Shown: positions 11,446 through 24,064, counted from the stretch's first letter. The stretch: DNA of 64,000 bases from Macrothele yani (GCA_039090855.1 CM077002.1:83642194-83706193); one strand, 5' to 3'. Made by a program: numbers and translations. The notes: generated by a model from the sequence alone, not told the origin.

Positions 11446-11872
11446 GGAGAACTGGCCACCGAAGAACTGCCCACACAAATTTTAAGGGCTGTATAAAAAT
11501 TGCGTTCTGGACTGCTTCGTGGCTACGTTTACTGACATTGGCTATCTGACACACATAACATTTCCGTAATTTCGTATTTTCTTATTTACGATATTTTTCA
11601 AGGTTTATAAACTACAGCTAAACAAATTCTCTGCGGGTATGTGCAAACCCAGGAAACTGATGGGGAGGGGCTTAAAAACTAAAATATGAAATATAAAGAA
11701 TTTCTGGTCCGATTGGGATATTTTCAGTGTTTACAAGCCACAGCTCAACAAATTATCTGAAGGCATGTGCCTATCCAGGTAACCTGTCGGGGTGGGGTCA
11801 AAAATTCAATTTTTATACGGCCCCTTAATATTTTTGAGGCCACTTCTCCGGTGGCCAGTTCTACACCCAGCT
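11446..11872. mobile_element. small MITE-like element
   Basis: The left end (AACTGGCCACCGAAGAACTG, then TTAAGGGCTGTATAAAAATTG) is mirrored by the right end (GGCCCCTTAATATTTTTGAGG, then CCGGTGGCCAGTTCT), giving inverted ends of about 50 bases around 430 bp without coding potential. Confidence 0.5.
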
Positions 11873-12349
11873 AACTCGAGTATGACAGTATCACCAAAGA
11901 ATATCCAAGTAGCACATGGAATGACTATGACAGTGCTTTGATGAAATGGCATAAATGCGCATGCACATACACGCCGTTGCCAAATCAAAAATCTTAAATA
12001 TCGCCGGAATGCAACATAAAGGTAACAATTGTGTACAATGGAAACTATAAAGCAGTAGTATTGGTGAATGTTGTTTTTAATGTAACTGTAATGTACAAAG
12101 AGTTATGTTCCAAAATAGATGTTGCTGAAACGTAATTGTAAGATATCTCTGAAAGTGTAACGAAAATGAGAGATTGTAACATTACTGATGCATGTCTGAA
12201 ACGTTTTGTGCTGTATGGGTACATTGAAGAATGAAGAGATATTTTAAAGTTGAACTGAAACACAACAGTAATTTAAATAAAAAAATCTAATTTTAATAAA
12301 ATAAATCGAACTTTTTTTATTTCTTTAAAAAAATTGTGATTTTTTTAAA

Positions 12350-12575
12350 ACCCTGGTAGTATCTGACTGAAAAGGAGTTTTTTCAGTTGGGTTTTAGTCC
12401 CACAGATGTTGCTGCAAATGGAAATATGAACTTATGCCCTCTAGTGGCACACTTGTGCATTAAGAAAAAAATTAAATTATCAGAGAAACATTTTGCACCA
12501 GAAATGCTCTGTTAAAGATATAATTTTTTCAAATCGGACTCTCAGAAGTAGAGATATGAACAACAACAAAAAGAT
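12350..12575 (+). repeat. member of a degenerate interspersed repeat
   Basis: Shares the words TTATGCCCTCT, followed about 90 bases later by TTTTTCAAATCGG and GAGATATG, with two further copies inside 15610-16320. Spacing is kept but the sequence is diverged. No coding potential. Confidence 0.5.
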
Positions 12576-12599
12576 ATACATATACGCTCCGTGGTGGAA

Positions 12600-13519
12600 G
12601 ACCATGCACTATTTTAAGCTGGAGGTATTCTCAAAGTTGTCGGTCCAACAGTATGCAAATTAATGCAGGTGTCCCGCAAGGCAGTGTACTTGCCCCTGCC
12701 TTTTTCTTAATTTACCTAAGTGATATTCCTGATAAAAAAAGGGAAATAATCCCTGGCACTCTGTGTGAATGACACAGCTATAAAAGCAAAATCACTGAGG
12801 CACAACAAGCTTGTACGTTAAATGCAATTTGCGCTTAGTGAACTACAAGCCTATTTCCATAAATGGAAAATAAAAATTAACGCCAAGTCCAACACGACAC
12901 TATCGCAAAAACAATTTCTCAGACGGTATGACTCCCTTCCGGCTCTTACAATTTTTGGTCAAAAAATTCCATGGTTTAAGGAAGCCAATACTTAGGTATT
13001 ATTTTTGAGCAGCACTTAAACTGGACAGCACATATCAACATATCAATCAAACACTGAATAAGCTGAGGAGGATGAGAGGAGTACTTAACCCACTTATAAG
13101 AAAAAAAGCAAGCTGAGCTCTAAATTAAAATTGCTAATTTATAAGGCCTACTTCTGGCCTGTGCTACTCTATGCTTGACCAGTCCGGTGTATGGCATCCA
13201 AAACTTCGTGGAACAAACTGGAAGCCTTTCAAAGAATTTTTGCAAGGATGATCACAGGAGATCCACCTGCAATCCACTGCCCTGAACATTTAAAAAAATT
13301 ATCTCTAATGACGCTGAGAGAAAGAACATACTATCTTATTATTAAGTTCTACAAAAAACTGGATGATTTCCCTAATGAGCTGGTAACGCAAGCAATTTCA
13401 TATGATTTATGCAGCGAGCAGCGACATAAACGCCCTCATCATTTTCTACTCAACTGCCTGTTTAAACAAGGAATAATTAGTGCCTATTCCTACACAGAAA
13501 AGAGCCTTTATGTGTAAGA
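12600..13519 (+). pseudogene. jockey-like LINE reverse transcriptase fragment
   Basis: RT motif B is visible as INAGVPQGSVLAPAFF, followed by LIYLSDIPD. Several frames later the C-terminal part reads LEAFQRIFARMITGDPPA and LREREYY-type text (LRERTYYLIIKFYKKL) up to a stop at about 13517. The YADD region is destroyed. It is a heavily mutated 3' portion of a jockey-type element. Confidence 0.7.
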
Positions 13520-13549
13520 TTTTTTTTACAGTTACACAATTCTGTCATT

Positions 13550-15245
13550 TTCAAAATGTGGTGATATAACTCAAAGACGACCTTGGTTGCTCTGTCTTCA
13601 TTCTGGAGTCAGCTTTCTGAAATTTTCTGAACAGACTTATCAGGAAATTGATAATTCCCTAATGGCTGGTGCAAAGCACTGGTTGCTCTATCTTCGCTCC
13701 GAAGTCAGCTTACTAGCTTCAGACTCCTGGACCAATCAGCGCCGAGAAAATTCCTTATTGGCAAGTGGGCTTGACTAATGCCAAACAAGAATTATCATTG
13801 GCTGATGTGATATGCATCACAATCCTGCAGCAGGATGGCATCACGGCGATAGAAAAAAGTGGATTGTAACTCAATTCCTGCCTGACCAATCAAGTAAAAG
13901 AAAAATCCCTATTGGTCTCACAAAGTCCTAGATTTAGAACAGCTTCAGAAAGGACTAATCACAGAGCAATTAGCAACTTTTGCACAAATTTCTCCATTTG
14001 CAGAGTGAAATTGCTCATTTTTGTGTGAGAACTCACATGGAAGGGAAAGAAAAAGCATGTGCCCTGTTCCCTCCAAAAAGGGGCTGGTGGAAAGCCAGAA
14101 AGAAATAGAAACAAACTCACTTTTAGTGAGTTCCACAATAAAATGCAAACTAGCAGTGGAGGAAAAAGAACCAGAGCCAGACTGGACACAGCCTACACCA
14201 GTCCTCAGTGATGATGAATTAACGTCAGCACCCCTGCTTGCCCCAGCATCTTCAGAAGCTTTCAAGTGACTGGATGATTCACAGAATTCTTTGGACCAAG
14301 CATCAGCCTCCATCAAGGCATGGATTAACATGTTTGAATCCACCCAATTAAGGCTGGATACATGACTCAGCGCTGCCACTATAGTGGACCAGCAGCTGAG
14401 CCTCCTCACTGCTCACCATATGGCGAGCAGCAATTTTTTGCATTTGGCCCTTCAATGCTCTCAGCATTTTTGTCGCAAGACAGCATTGCTTTGAGCATAT
14501 GCTGCCACAGCTGACTGAAAATCAGGTGAGGTCAGCACTGGCAGTTGATGCCCTGGAAAGGAAACTTGTTACCCCACAGCAATCCTATGCTGCGGTGACT
14601 GGTGGCTACCCAGCCACCCAAGCCAAGCCACAGGAGGAAAAGCCTACTGATCCTAGACTACAGCCAGAACAAATTTTAAGGGATCCCTGTCTTCAGGTCC
14701 AGAAAACTGTAGCACCCACTACAGTTGAAGCATCACCTGCTGCTTCAAATCAGAGGGTAACCTCACCCCAACCCACATGGATAAGGTGAAGGTGATACTT
14801 CCATCAAAGGTGGGGAGCCTTGGCCCCTCCAGTCTTCAAAGGCCTCCCTCTAACAGCAACCGATGAGGAGTGCCTTCAGTCTGTCTAGACTAAGGAGGGG
14901 GACTTGTGAGAAGGCCCATAGTTTATCTCACCCTAATGGCCGCAACCCCACAGGCTTTTTCATGCTTCATATCAAAGCCCCTGGGATTCCACAAATTAGT
15001 GAACTACTCGGTTATCTTGTAACGATTCAAAAATTTGTGAAAGTGGCTTGCGAAAGGGGCTTTTTAGGCCCCCTTCCAGCTCCTCATCCTGCTACCGGGA
15101 TGCACAGAGTTCTTTGTGTTTCCATTGCTGTGAGCCACAAAAAAGGGTGAGACATCGCTCATCCTCCTACTCATTGGATGAGGAATTGGACCCGGGGACA
15201 ATAAGGAAACTTAAAAGGATTCTACAGACTAAGAGTCACTAGTGC
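13550..15245 (+). pseudogene. unrecognised coding-like remnant, possibly a LINE ORF1
   Basis: Plus-strand open stretches (14021-14269, 14499-14789, 14863-15150, 15048-15242) lie in different frames over GC-richer DNA. They are proline/serine/glutamine rich, with a segment AALA-VDALERKLVTPQQS type and a late Cys-containing block (CFHCCEPQKR). Position after a LINE 3' end suggests the 5' part of another LINE, but no zinc-knuckle pattern is clear. Function not assigned. Confidence 0.3.
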
Positions 15246-15609
15246 CTCTCTTTTTCTGCCACCACACTCACGGCCTTCTAGGGGAGGGGGAGGGGAAACC
15301 CTGTTAGGTTATTCAGAAACTTTTTTTTTTCCTGTTCACTAAACTGACCCCATTTTTTTTTTTTTTTTCAGTAGGCAGACTTTTATCATGTTTTTGTAGG
15401 GCTTTAACTCTTTATTCATTTGAGACATTCTGGGCTCACCCCTAAATTTACCTTTGCTCAGGCAGAGAGTTATGTACTAGCCTGTTCTTGACCCGTTACT
15501 GTAAAGTTTATTTTTTTATGGGGGAGGGTAGGGTGGTGTTACGGTTTCTTTTGTTTTGTTTTGTTAGGGTACTCATTTTATTCATTTAATTTTGTAAAGC
15601 CCATTCCGT

Positions 15610-16320
15610 CATTCATTCAAAAGGTTTTTTTGATATGTGCAGCATCAGTCCACTATAAGAATTTTTTCAATCGGGTTTTCATAAGCTCAGATTTTGTTCA
15701 AATACATCAGAAACAGTAATAAACACTTATGCCCTCTGGTGGCCAAATTATTCTGTACCAAAAATTAGAAATTATATGTAGCACATCTGCCATCAGGACC
15801 TGTATCCGATGCAGAAAGAATTTTTCAAATAGAACTTTTAGATGCCGAGAATTCGGAGAAATTACAATTTAGCTTAATGCCCCCAAGCTGAAAATCTATG
15901 CATTAATTGAAAAAGAAACTGTATCCAAAATAGTCTCCACTATGAATGGCATCGAAGGGGAGAAATAATTTTTTCAATCAGATATTTAAAAGCAAATATA
16001 TGGAATAATTCGAAAGTATGCAGGGGTGACATGGAGGAGACTGGCACAAGACAGACAGGAAACTTGGGGAGACCTTCGTCCAGCAGTGGATTGATAATGG
16101 TTGACAATGATGATGAACGATATGGAATAAAATGTATTTTGAATTCGATAGCATCTGCATTTATGCCCTCTGGCAGCAAAGTTATGTATACAAAAATTTG
16201 AAAGCAAAGATCATTGTTCTCACATTTCAAGCTTTCCAATGCAAAAGGAATTTTTCAAACCGGATTAACAGTTGAAGAGATATGGTGTCCACAGATGGAT
16301 GAACGAACTGATAAACGAAC
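15610..16320 (+). repeat. two further copies of the TTATGCCCTCT repeat
   Basis: Copies at about 15610-15890 and 16120-16320 share TTATGCCCTCTGG, followed by TTTTTCAAA, with the unit at 12350. Between them lies an RTE 3' fragment. Confidence 0.5.
16008..16116 (+). mobile_element. RTE LINE 3' end fragment
   Basis: About 109 bases match the last codons (IRKYAGVTWRRLAQDR) and GATGATGA tail of the RTE family at 2994 and 32666, on the plus strand, with a small internal deletion. Confidence 0.85.
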
Positions 16321-17170
16321 AAAGTGATACTATAAGCATGTACTTTTTTTACAAAAGACGTCCTAAAAAGCATTTAGTCAGTTTTCAACCAATTTGCTAT
16401 ACCACTGCTATTTAGGTTTTGCATTTCTACTTCACTAGTAACAAATGCATTTGTGACAGCAAACCCATTTGATAGAAAAAACAGAGAAGAATTAACATTT
16501 TCACACAAGTGCTCTATCAACAACACATCATATACTTAATTAATACTTTTTGTATATGCCACAACAGAAAGACAGCAGGCATGCCACAGAAACTTGGAAG
16601 AGGAAGCATAATATAGATTATGTGTGATATTTTTTTTAAATATGCAAAAGTGTCAATGGAATTTCAATCTAATTAGACTGAAGTTTCACATAGACTATAT
16701 ATAGCTTCAGACTGAGCTTGATACAGAAGTTGTCTCATTCACCCACTGCTGGCCACCAATACACAACAGCTAGATCCTGAGTTTCATATTCTGTAAACAC
16801 ATCCTTCCTGTAATACACAACCAAATAAAGAGAAATATGGTTCAAAGTTTACATTGCTACTTATGAATTATCCTTTTTGGCAAAATGTATTGGTTGAACC
16901 TGAAGCTCCAGATCTTCAAGGCAGTTTTAGTACGGTGAAAAAACACAATGAACAAAATTAAAAATGTTCAGTCAAGAGCTCAACTGCAACTTTTGTGCAA
17001 TTGTCTTATTTCCCTGAAGTTTGTGTTGCTTTGCTTTATTCCAAATGGTGTCTCACAGAATCATTAATGAGCTCAGTTAATTTATACATTACAAAAGAAA
17101 CATGTAAAAGCATATCAGTGAAATAAATGAAACAAATAAGTAATAGGATACGAAAAATTAAATAATTTAC
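16321..17170. other. intron sequence, no feature seen
   Basis: AT-rich sequence without coding potential or recognisable repeat; presumed calpain-7 intron. Confidence 0.5.
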
Positions 17171-17264
17171 CTTTCTATGAACACCATTAATATTAAACTT
17201 TATCATATACTTTCCACAAGGATTATACACTGGGTCTCCAGCCCGATTCTGAGGATATATTATA
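17171..17264 (-). CDS. CAPN7: calpain-7 exon (catalytic domain, after the Cys exon)
   Basis: This 94-base exon completes a serine codon split by the previous exon, then encodes [19 protein letters not shown] and [12 protein letters not shown], closely matching the vertebrate calpain-7 segment after the active-site Cys. It is bounded by TTACAG upstream (minus strand) and GTAAAT downstream. The phase fits the exon at 24844-24929, 7579 bp away. Calpain-7 is a cytosolic cysteine protease of the PalB type, with N-terminal MIT domains that bind ESCRT-III proteins. The next exon, with the catalytic His further on, was not found to the left and is probably outside the window. Confidence 0.92.
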
Positions 17265-17724
17265 CTGTAACAAAAACAACATTTGCACATGAAGAACGAG
17301 AGAAAAATTCTTAACATGCAATAATATAAATCAGAAACATTTTGGGAAACTTTATCAGTACATGAAAAAATATTGTTACATAATTAGGTATTTAGATTTA
17401 AAATCCAGCACATACCAGTACTTAAGTATGAAACTTGTGTTTAACTTAACTGCTTCAACTATTAACATATTCCTTAAGACATGTAGGAAACAGCTATAAA
17501 GTATACCACATTACAGCAGATAGTAGATCACAATTTTTTTTTAACATATCACTTACGAAAGGTTTTTCTTTTAGACAAAAATATGGGAGGAGAACGGAAG
17601 CTTACAACACCCCCATCCCTCCCTAAGGAAGTTGATGCAGCGTGGGCAACTATAGTTAGCCATAATGAAAATTTGTGCTTCAACTCTATTATTATTATTA
17701 TTTTTTTTTTTTTTTTGCTTTGTT

Positions 17725-17920
17725 TTGGGGTTTAGTGACCACAATGAGCAACTCTACAAGCTGTCATCCATTCTTAGTTTGGGGCTATTGGTTCAATGGA
17801 ATAAACACAGCCTGAGCCATAAGACAAGCACATTAGCCATGCCTCGTTCAGGACTTGAACCTAGGCCCATCTTAGATAAATGGTCATAAATCAGTGCCTC
17901 AAACCATCTCAATGACTCTT
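17725..17920 (-). repeat. tRNA-derived SINE
   Basis: On the minus strand, an A-box-like TGGTTTGAGGC at about 17911 is followed by the B box GGTTCAAGTCC at about 17850, then a body ending GGTCACTAAACCCCAAAAC. A related copy is at 47880-48095 and a tail fragment near 255. Confidence 0.65.
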
Positions 17921-19426
17921 AAAATTTCATTAATTAGCACCTCTGGAGAAAATATTCTGGAAGAAACACTGCTTAAGAACAAGCAGTTCTAATGTGCATC
18001 TTAGTTCTGATGTATATCTTGGATATGCAACTGAATGCAAAACTGCCCCAGAATACACTGCATTCAAATGAAGATTGTATCTTGGGAATTTTCCTCATAT
18101 AACAGTGAAGGGATTAAAGGCTACAGTTCAAGTGAATAACTTACAGAATTTATAATATGATTTTCTAATATGGCTGAACATCACAAAGTATTAAAAGGCA
18201 ATGGTACTTAATCTGTAGGCATAAAAGATGGCAACCCAGTTAGCACACCCTTGCAAATTAATGTAGGCATGACGCTGTGCCACCGTATTCTATTCCCAGT
18301 CTGGTAGGCAAGACGTTATCATTAAATGTTCACGTAAAGCCAATGATTTTCCAACTGATGAGCCACTGAGGGAAAGGTTTGGGTAATCCAATTACAGTCA
18401 AGCGCATCTGAGTTCCAACCAGTCCCTCTGTGAATCATCAGCATGGAGGGAGGTTTTGCCTGAGGCAACATGTGGATGACTCTTGTTCAACAGTCTGTGG
18501 GTCAACCATTGTTCGTTCACAGAGCACGTGCTAACTGAAGCTTTCATGTAAGTACAAATATTCTCATTGCAAGATTTTCTGCATGTTTTTATCACACATA
18601 AAATAATTTTAAAATAGCTCTTACTAAATTGCGATAGCATATTTTTTATAGATGTTGCACTTTTATTGCTGCTTTATTTCTGCGGTATCAAACTGAATTT
18701 TGGAGGCTAAGTACATCGTGTCTAAAATAGTTAAATGATCTTCTGTTGTTCATTCTACAGATAGTATTCATTGCATACAGGAAGTAAAAAAACGATGAAT
18801 GTGATAGATGAGAGTTGTTTGGGCTATTTTTTCAGCTATATCAGAGAGGAAAATGTAAATAGGTAAGCTGTTACAATATAATTTCTTAGTGACAACAAAG
18901 TAAGTGCATTTAAACTACTGGCTAATTACAAATGACAAATTAACTATATTATCCACTCAGATATGATATGAGCATGTGAGTTTGTGTAAAGAAGAGACGA
19001 ATATTCCCATAATTAAAAAAATAATATTCCAGAATTTCAGCACTGGTATCTCAAAATATGATGTGAATTCAGTAAAACTGCAAACATAAACATTGCAGTA
19101 AATTTTAGGTTATGCTGTAAACTGATTTCACAATGTTTTCTTCGGAAAGATTTCTTGTAACATTACCTCAGTGAAAGTTGCATACTTTTATACTGTTAAC
19201 AGTAGTATAAATCTGGATATTTATTTTTTTGTGGTGTTACTAAAACAACAGGGCACAATATCAACCCCTTTGAATGAAAACTGATTTTGGTATTTTATGA
19301 CTTTTTACACTGAATTTTGCTGCCAAATTTATTTTAAAGGTTTCGTCAAATTTTGTTTTTTTATTAGGTTTAGTCAAATGGTTACACTAGCTTTTTTTTT
19401 TTTTTTTTGCTAAGGTGGCCTGGATA
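17921..19426. other. intron sequence, no gene
   Basis: No recognisable protein or element. A T-run of about 20 bases precedes the Tc1 element. Short open stretches such as 18398-18640 (minus) show no family resemblance. Confidence 0.45.
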
Positions 19427-20835
19427 TACACTGACGGAAAAAATAATCCTAACACCAAGAAGGGGTTGTGCTAGATAAACGACAGTTGGAAGGCGGTGAG
19501 AGTACATCTGTAAGATGACGTCTATGCAAATTTCGCGCTCGGCGCATATGTGTGGCGCTAGTAGCGCCCCTCGGAACATGCAAAGCAGGTTTGCTGTAAA
19601 TACGCGCTGTTACGTTCGTGAGCGTTAGTTACCGTTGAGATTCGACGTAGGGTGTTGATGTTAGTCAAGAATGCCTTTAAGAAGACGAAGAAGCCATTAT
19701 CAACAGCTCACGGAGTTTGAACGAGGTCGTGTAATAGGGCTACGAGAAGGTGGATTTTCTTTCTGCAATATTGCAGAACAACTTGGCAGGAATCCACTGT
19801 GCATGATTGTTGGCAGCGGTGGTCAAGGGAAGGTACTGCCTCAAGAAGACCGGGTTCCGGCCGGCCACGTGGCACTACTGAGAGGGAAGACCGCCGGGTA
19901 CGGCCTAAGGCCGTGGCGCATCGTACCGCGTCTGCGGCAGCAATTCGAGCTGCAGTTGCCACCACAGTGACACAACGAACTGTTACAAATCGGTTACTTG
20001 AAGGACAGCTCCGAGCCAAATGCCACGTAGCGTGCATTCCACTTACTCCAAACCACTGCCGTTTGCGACGTCAGTGGTGTCAAGCTAGAGCTCATTGGAG
20101 GACGGAGTGGAGATCTATTGTGTTTTCTGATGAAAGCCGGTTCTGACTGGGTGCCAGTGATGGCCGTGTGTTGGTTAGAAGGAGGCCAGGTGAGTGCCTG
20201 CAACTAACCTTTCTGCGGCCGAGACACACTGGACCTACACCTGGAGTTATGGTCTGGGGAGCAATTTCCTATGACAGCAGGAGCACTCTCGTGGTTATCC
20301 CACGCATCCTGACGGTACAGTTGTACGTCGGTTTGGTGATTTAACCTGTTGTGCTGCCATTCATGAACAGCATTCCAGGGGGTGTTTTCCAACAGGATAA
20401 CGCTCGCCCGCATACCGCTGTTGTAACCCAACATGCTCTACAGAGTGTCGACTTGTTGCCATGGCCTCACCAATCGAGCATGTATGGGACATCATTAGAC
20501 GACAATTCCAGCATCACCCCCAACCATCATTAACCGTCCCTGTATTGACTGACCAAGTGCAACAGGCATGGAACTCCATCCCACAAACTGACATCCAGCA
20601 CCTGTACGACACAATGCATGAACGTTTGCGTGCTTGCATTCAACATTCTGGCGGTTACACCGGTTATTAATGTACCAGCATTTCACATTTAAAATGGCTC
20701 TTCTTGCGCTTACATTAAGCTGTGATCTTGAAACCTTAATCGATTAAATATGTTACCTATACAAATGTATTGCCGCCATTTCATTCCTCTACAACTATTT
20801 TTTCGTGGTGTTGGGATTTTTTTTCCATCAGTGTA
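19427..20835 (+). mobile_element. Tc1-like transposon
   Basis: The ends TACACTGACGGAAAAAATAA and its inverse (ending at 20835) form TIRs flanked by TA. Length is 1.4 kb. A second internal inverted word (AACACCAAGAA / GTGGTGTTGGG) supports the ends. The transposase inside is broken. Confidence 0.88.
19671..20670 (+). pseudogene. Tc1-like transposase, frameshifted
   Basis: From the ATG at 19671, a paired-type helix-turn-helix starts (LTEFERGRVIGLREGGFSF, IAEQLGRN). After a frameshift near 19800 the second DNA-binding half follows, with an AT-hook-like GSGRPRG. The catalytic residues are present: FSDESRF, then QQDNARPHTA, and PIEHVWD in a third frame from 20461. A stop follows SRF and at least two frameshifts separate the pieces. 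It ends with a stop after GGYTGY. Confidence 0.9.
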
Positions 20836-22255
20836 TATTGTCAAAATAATATTTTTGATAGTAAACATCATTAAGTGATAGGAAATTATCAAAACAGCAC
20901 AATTTTGCAATTGGGTGTAGCTAGAATATCGTCCTTTGTGAAATATAAATTTTTTCCTGTTCAAAAGGTTTATACCAAATAGTAGTCCAGATTTCTCATG
21001 ATCAAAAAACGAATGAAGAGTACATTGATGTAAATAAAATATATAACAGCTATATGAAACATTTAAATCAATGAAGATCCTTCAAAAAGAACAATGAATG
21101 CTCAATGTTAGGGCCTCTGAACTTCTTAACTTTTAATTGGAAAATTGCATGAAATTGCATGATTATGTTCCTTATGAAATATAAACAAATTATCAAAAAC
21201 TTACAAACTAAAATCTCAAGAAATCTCGAAGCACAATTGCACATGTTCTCCTGCTTCAGATCACTTGAAGAAAACAGTCTGTGCCTCTTGCTGATTTTCA
21301 AGGATTTTTTTTTTTTTTTTTTTTTTTACGTTTTTCTGATCATTATTGAATTCAGGAAATTTTATCCAATTTTCTACTAAATTTCCTGCATACTTGTTAT
21401 TTATTTGCGAGATATTGAGTTTGTACTAATTGGTTCATAGAGGTATTTCTAAGATTATGTATTTCATTTTCTCCTGGAACAGTAAATTTTTTCAATGTTT
21501 ATTCATCGAAGAAGGTACAAAAACTATCTAATAAAAATAATATTTAGATGTAACAGTTCTGTTTTCATATTGTTTATGAGTTTTTAATATTTATGAGGTA
21601 TCTTTGTTTCACAAACTGCATTGGAGAGTTAATGCAAGTGTTTTACGTTAGTGTATCCTGCTGCTATATTAAATGGGCAATATTTAAGCATATATATTTG
21701 TGGTTTTGTGCATTAAAGAATTATATGTTATGATTTTCCTTTCTTTCTTGTGTTTCCCTTTTAGCGGCCATTGTGAAAATCCAGTTGTAACCAGCAGTTA
21801 GACTGGCCAGGTGTAGAAGCGCATTTATAGTCCTTGATCACCATCTCACCACAACACTTATATTCTCTAAAAGTGCAGTTTTTTATAATCCTTGTGGAAA
21901 AATTTTCCAGCAGATTTTACTTTTCATGTGTTTTTTAGTATGGAATATGTCATTGATAATTATTTTAGCTTAATAAATGTAAATCAGAATTTCAAAAATG
22001 TTTTTTTTTTTTTCAGGTTTTATCAACTGTGATTGTTGTGTTGTATTTATCGGTGCAATTTCAAAAAATTCATTTAACATATGGGCATGAGTTAAAGTTT
22101 ATATAATTTCATGTATGCAGTTTTGCCTTTCAGTAGTGTTAAAAGGTAAACCCTCATTTTGCAAGATGTCATCTACTAAGTTTTTTTTTATTGCAGGTTC
22201 TAAAGCTGCCCGGATATCACAATACAATGAGAGTTTAATATAAAACTGGAAAAAA

Positions 22256-22256
<1 letters not shown>
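20836..22256. other. intron sequence, no gene
   Basis: AT-rich; T-run at about 21305-21327 and another at about 22000. No supported coding region or element. Confidence 0.5.

Positions 22257-22300
<44 letters not shown>
22257..22300. repeat. (TG)22 microsatellite
   Basis: Uninterrupted TG dinucleotides over 44 bases. Confidence 0.97.
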
Positions 22301-22301
<1 letters not shown>

Positions 22302-23194
22302 TTTGGAAACTATTTTATTGATAATATCACTGCGTTCACACCACTGGTCTAAGATAGTAGTGATAAGGTACTTTATTTTTCATGAATGAACTGCCTATAC
22401 ATTACGTGAATTATATACTTGACTGAGAAACTTTCATTCTAAACCACTGCATCAATACAAGCACCTGTAGCATTAACACTGTTACTATTGTACCATTGAA
22501 GTATATCATATTTAGCTGTGTTTTTTTAAAGTTCCACATTAAATTTCCCGTCCTTTCATTTTTAGACTCAGAAGCAAAAGAATAAAGAGAGGGGAGGGGA
22601 GGCTTACAAACTGCATGAATGAAAACCATTAATTTCCCCCTTTTTTTCAGTACTTTAAAATGCCTGAAAGTACAGTGAAAGCTGCACATCAATTTAGTGT
22701 AAGTGTGTGTGTGAATTATGCTTTGTTATGTTCAGGTTTCCTTATAACCAACCGATAATTATTTCCAGAAGTGTTTTTTTTTATACCAGAAAAATAGATG
22801 GTAAGTAGTCAAGGAATTGTTATAAACATAATTTGTTATAGCATGGTTTTACCATATTTGCAATCATCGCAGTATGCTACGTAGCAAAATCATCCCAGTA
22901 TGCTACCTCTACGTGCAACATTAAAAAAAATTGCTTCATCCGCGTGCACAAGAATGTGTAACATTTCTTGCTGTACACACATAAGAGTAAAAATTTATGT
23001 CAACTGTACAAAGCTAACTTCCGACTCGCCTGTTTTTATACAATGCATTTTCATTCATACACTGGAACATATACAGTATGGGACAAAAGACTACATTGCG
23101 ACACTTCCAAGTAAAAATGAAGAGCTACAAACATAAAGGATGTAACATAAAAAGCTGCTGAGAGCACTGGGCACATACTATTCTTGCATTAAAA
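22301..23194. other. intron sequence, no gene
   Basis: No recognisable element. The word AGTATGCTAC occurs twice within 35 bases at about 22871-22906. Confidence 0.45.
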
Positions 23195-23605
23195 AAGTTG
23201 GCTCATTGTTATAAGAGTGATGGCTTAATGTTGTGTAATACATTGGTACAATGTCATGAAACTGATGGCTCAATGTTGTAACAGTGGCTCCATGTTGTGG
23301 GTGGGCGTGATGGCTTATGAATGTGGGCGTGATGGCTTAATGACGTAAAAGTTGTTGGTACAATGTTGTCCAAATGATGGTTTAACGTTGTGTTATACGC
23401 TGGCTCAATGTTATAAAGACGTCGGCTCGACAGCACCATAATGTTATAAGAGCGATGGCTTAATGTTGTATATGATGTTGGCACAAGGTTATCCAAATGA
23501 TGGTTTGATGTTGTGTGCTGTGTTGGCATAATGTTATTCCACCGATGGCTCAATGTTGAAGGATTGGTGGATTTATGTTGTACGAAACATTGGCTTAATG
23601 CTGGC
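23195..23605. repeat. degenerate minisatellite
   Basis: About 17 imperfect units of roughly 20-26 bases built on GATGGCTTAATGTTGT or TTGGCACAATGTTAT, alternating GATGGC-type and TTGGC-type starts. A minus-strand open stretch (23254-23730) merely reflects the repeat (recurring YNIEP / NIMP words). A block at 23650-23760 follows with palindromic words. Confidence 0.75.
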
Positions 23606-24064
23606 ACATATAAACGTTCATCCTCACGTTGGATCATTGCTGGCCAGTACAATGGGCCTACCGGAGGCTGGTAAGTGGCCAGCAAGACATATGGAGAAAG
23701 GCCCACCGTAGTAACCATACGTTTTGCCAAACGTTTTGTGTTTTACGTAGGGCCAATGGAAGTGTGCTGCCTGGGAACAGTTTTCAGAATATTTGATAAT
23801 ATCAAAGCTGACTTTGAGGATAAATCCCAAATAGAATCAAGAATAGAAATGGGGGAAACGGTTTTGCAGATCATTCTTACAAAATTTCATTTACATGTAA
23901 AAAGCACCACACTGAGCATATAGTTGGGAAATTAAAATCCAGAATTAAATAGCACTTTAGAACAGTTTAAAAGGAAGATAAGGTAGTCTAGTTGGAAATA
24001 ATATAAATGTTTCTGTAGTCTTACTAAGGATAGTTACAGATACTGGATAGGGATTGAGTACAGA

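Larger units (their letters stand above)
9009..12220. mobile_element. possible outer element with TIR ACCCACACAGCACA
   Basis: The left boundary ACCCACACAGCACA at 9009 and the inverted right boundary ending at 12220 (reverse complement ACCCATACAGCACA) agree at 13 of 14 bases. Both are followed inward by GTAAC-rich sequence containing TGTTAC/GAAAC words. No transposase belonging to it was found. It would contain the SINE-like block, the mariner and the MITE below. The TIR is short and inner similarity is loose. Confidence 0.35.

Noticed and set aside
13945..14409. 154-codon minus-strand gene
   Set aside because: It overlaps plus-strand coding-like debris, has no family resemblance and has low-complexity Ser-rich composition; treated as a shadow.
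23195..23605. CRISPR-like array of repeats and spacers
   Set aside because: Units are degenerate and of uneven length, with no conserved repeat-spacer alternation, and the context is an animal genome.
23254..23730. 158-codon repetitive protein
   Set aside because: It is only the translation of the minisatellite on the minus strand, with no start context or domain.
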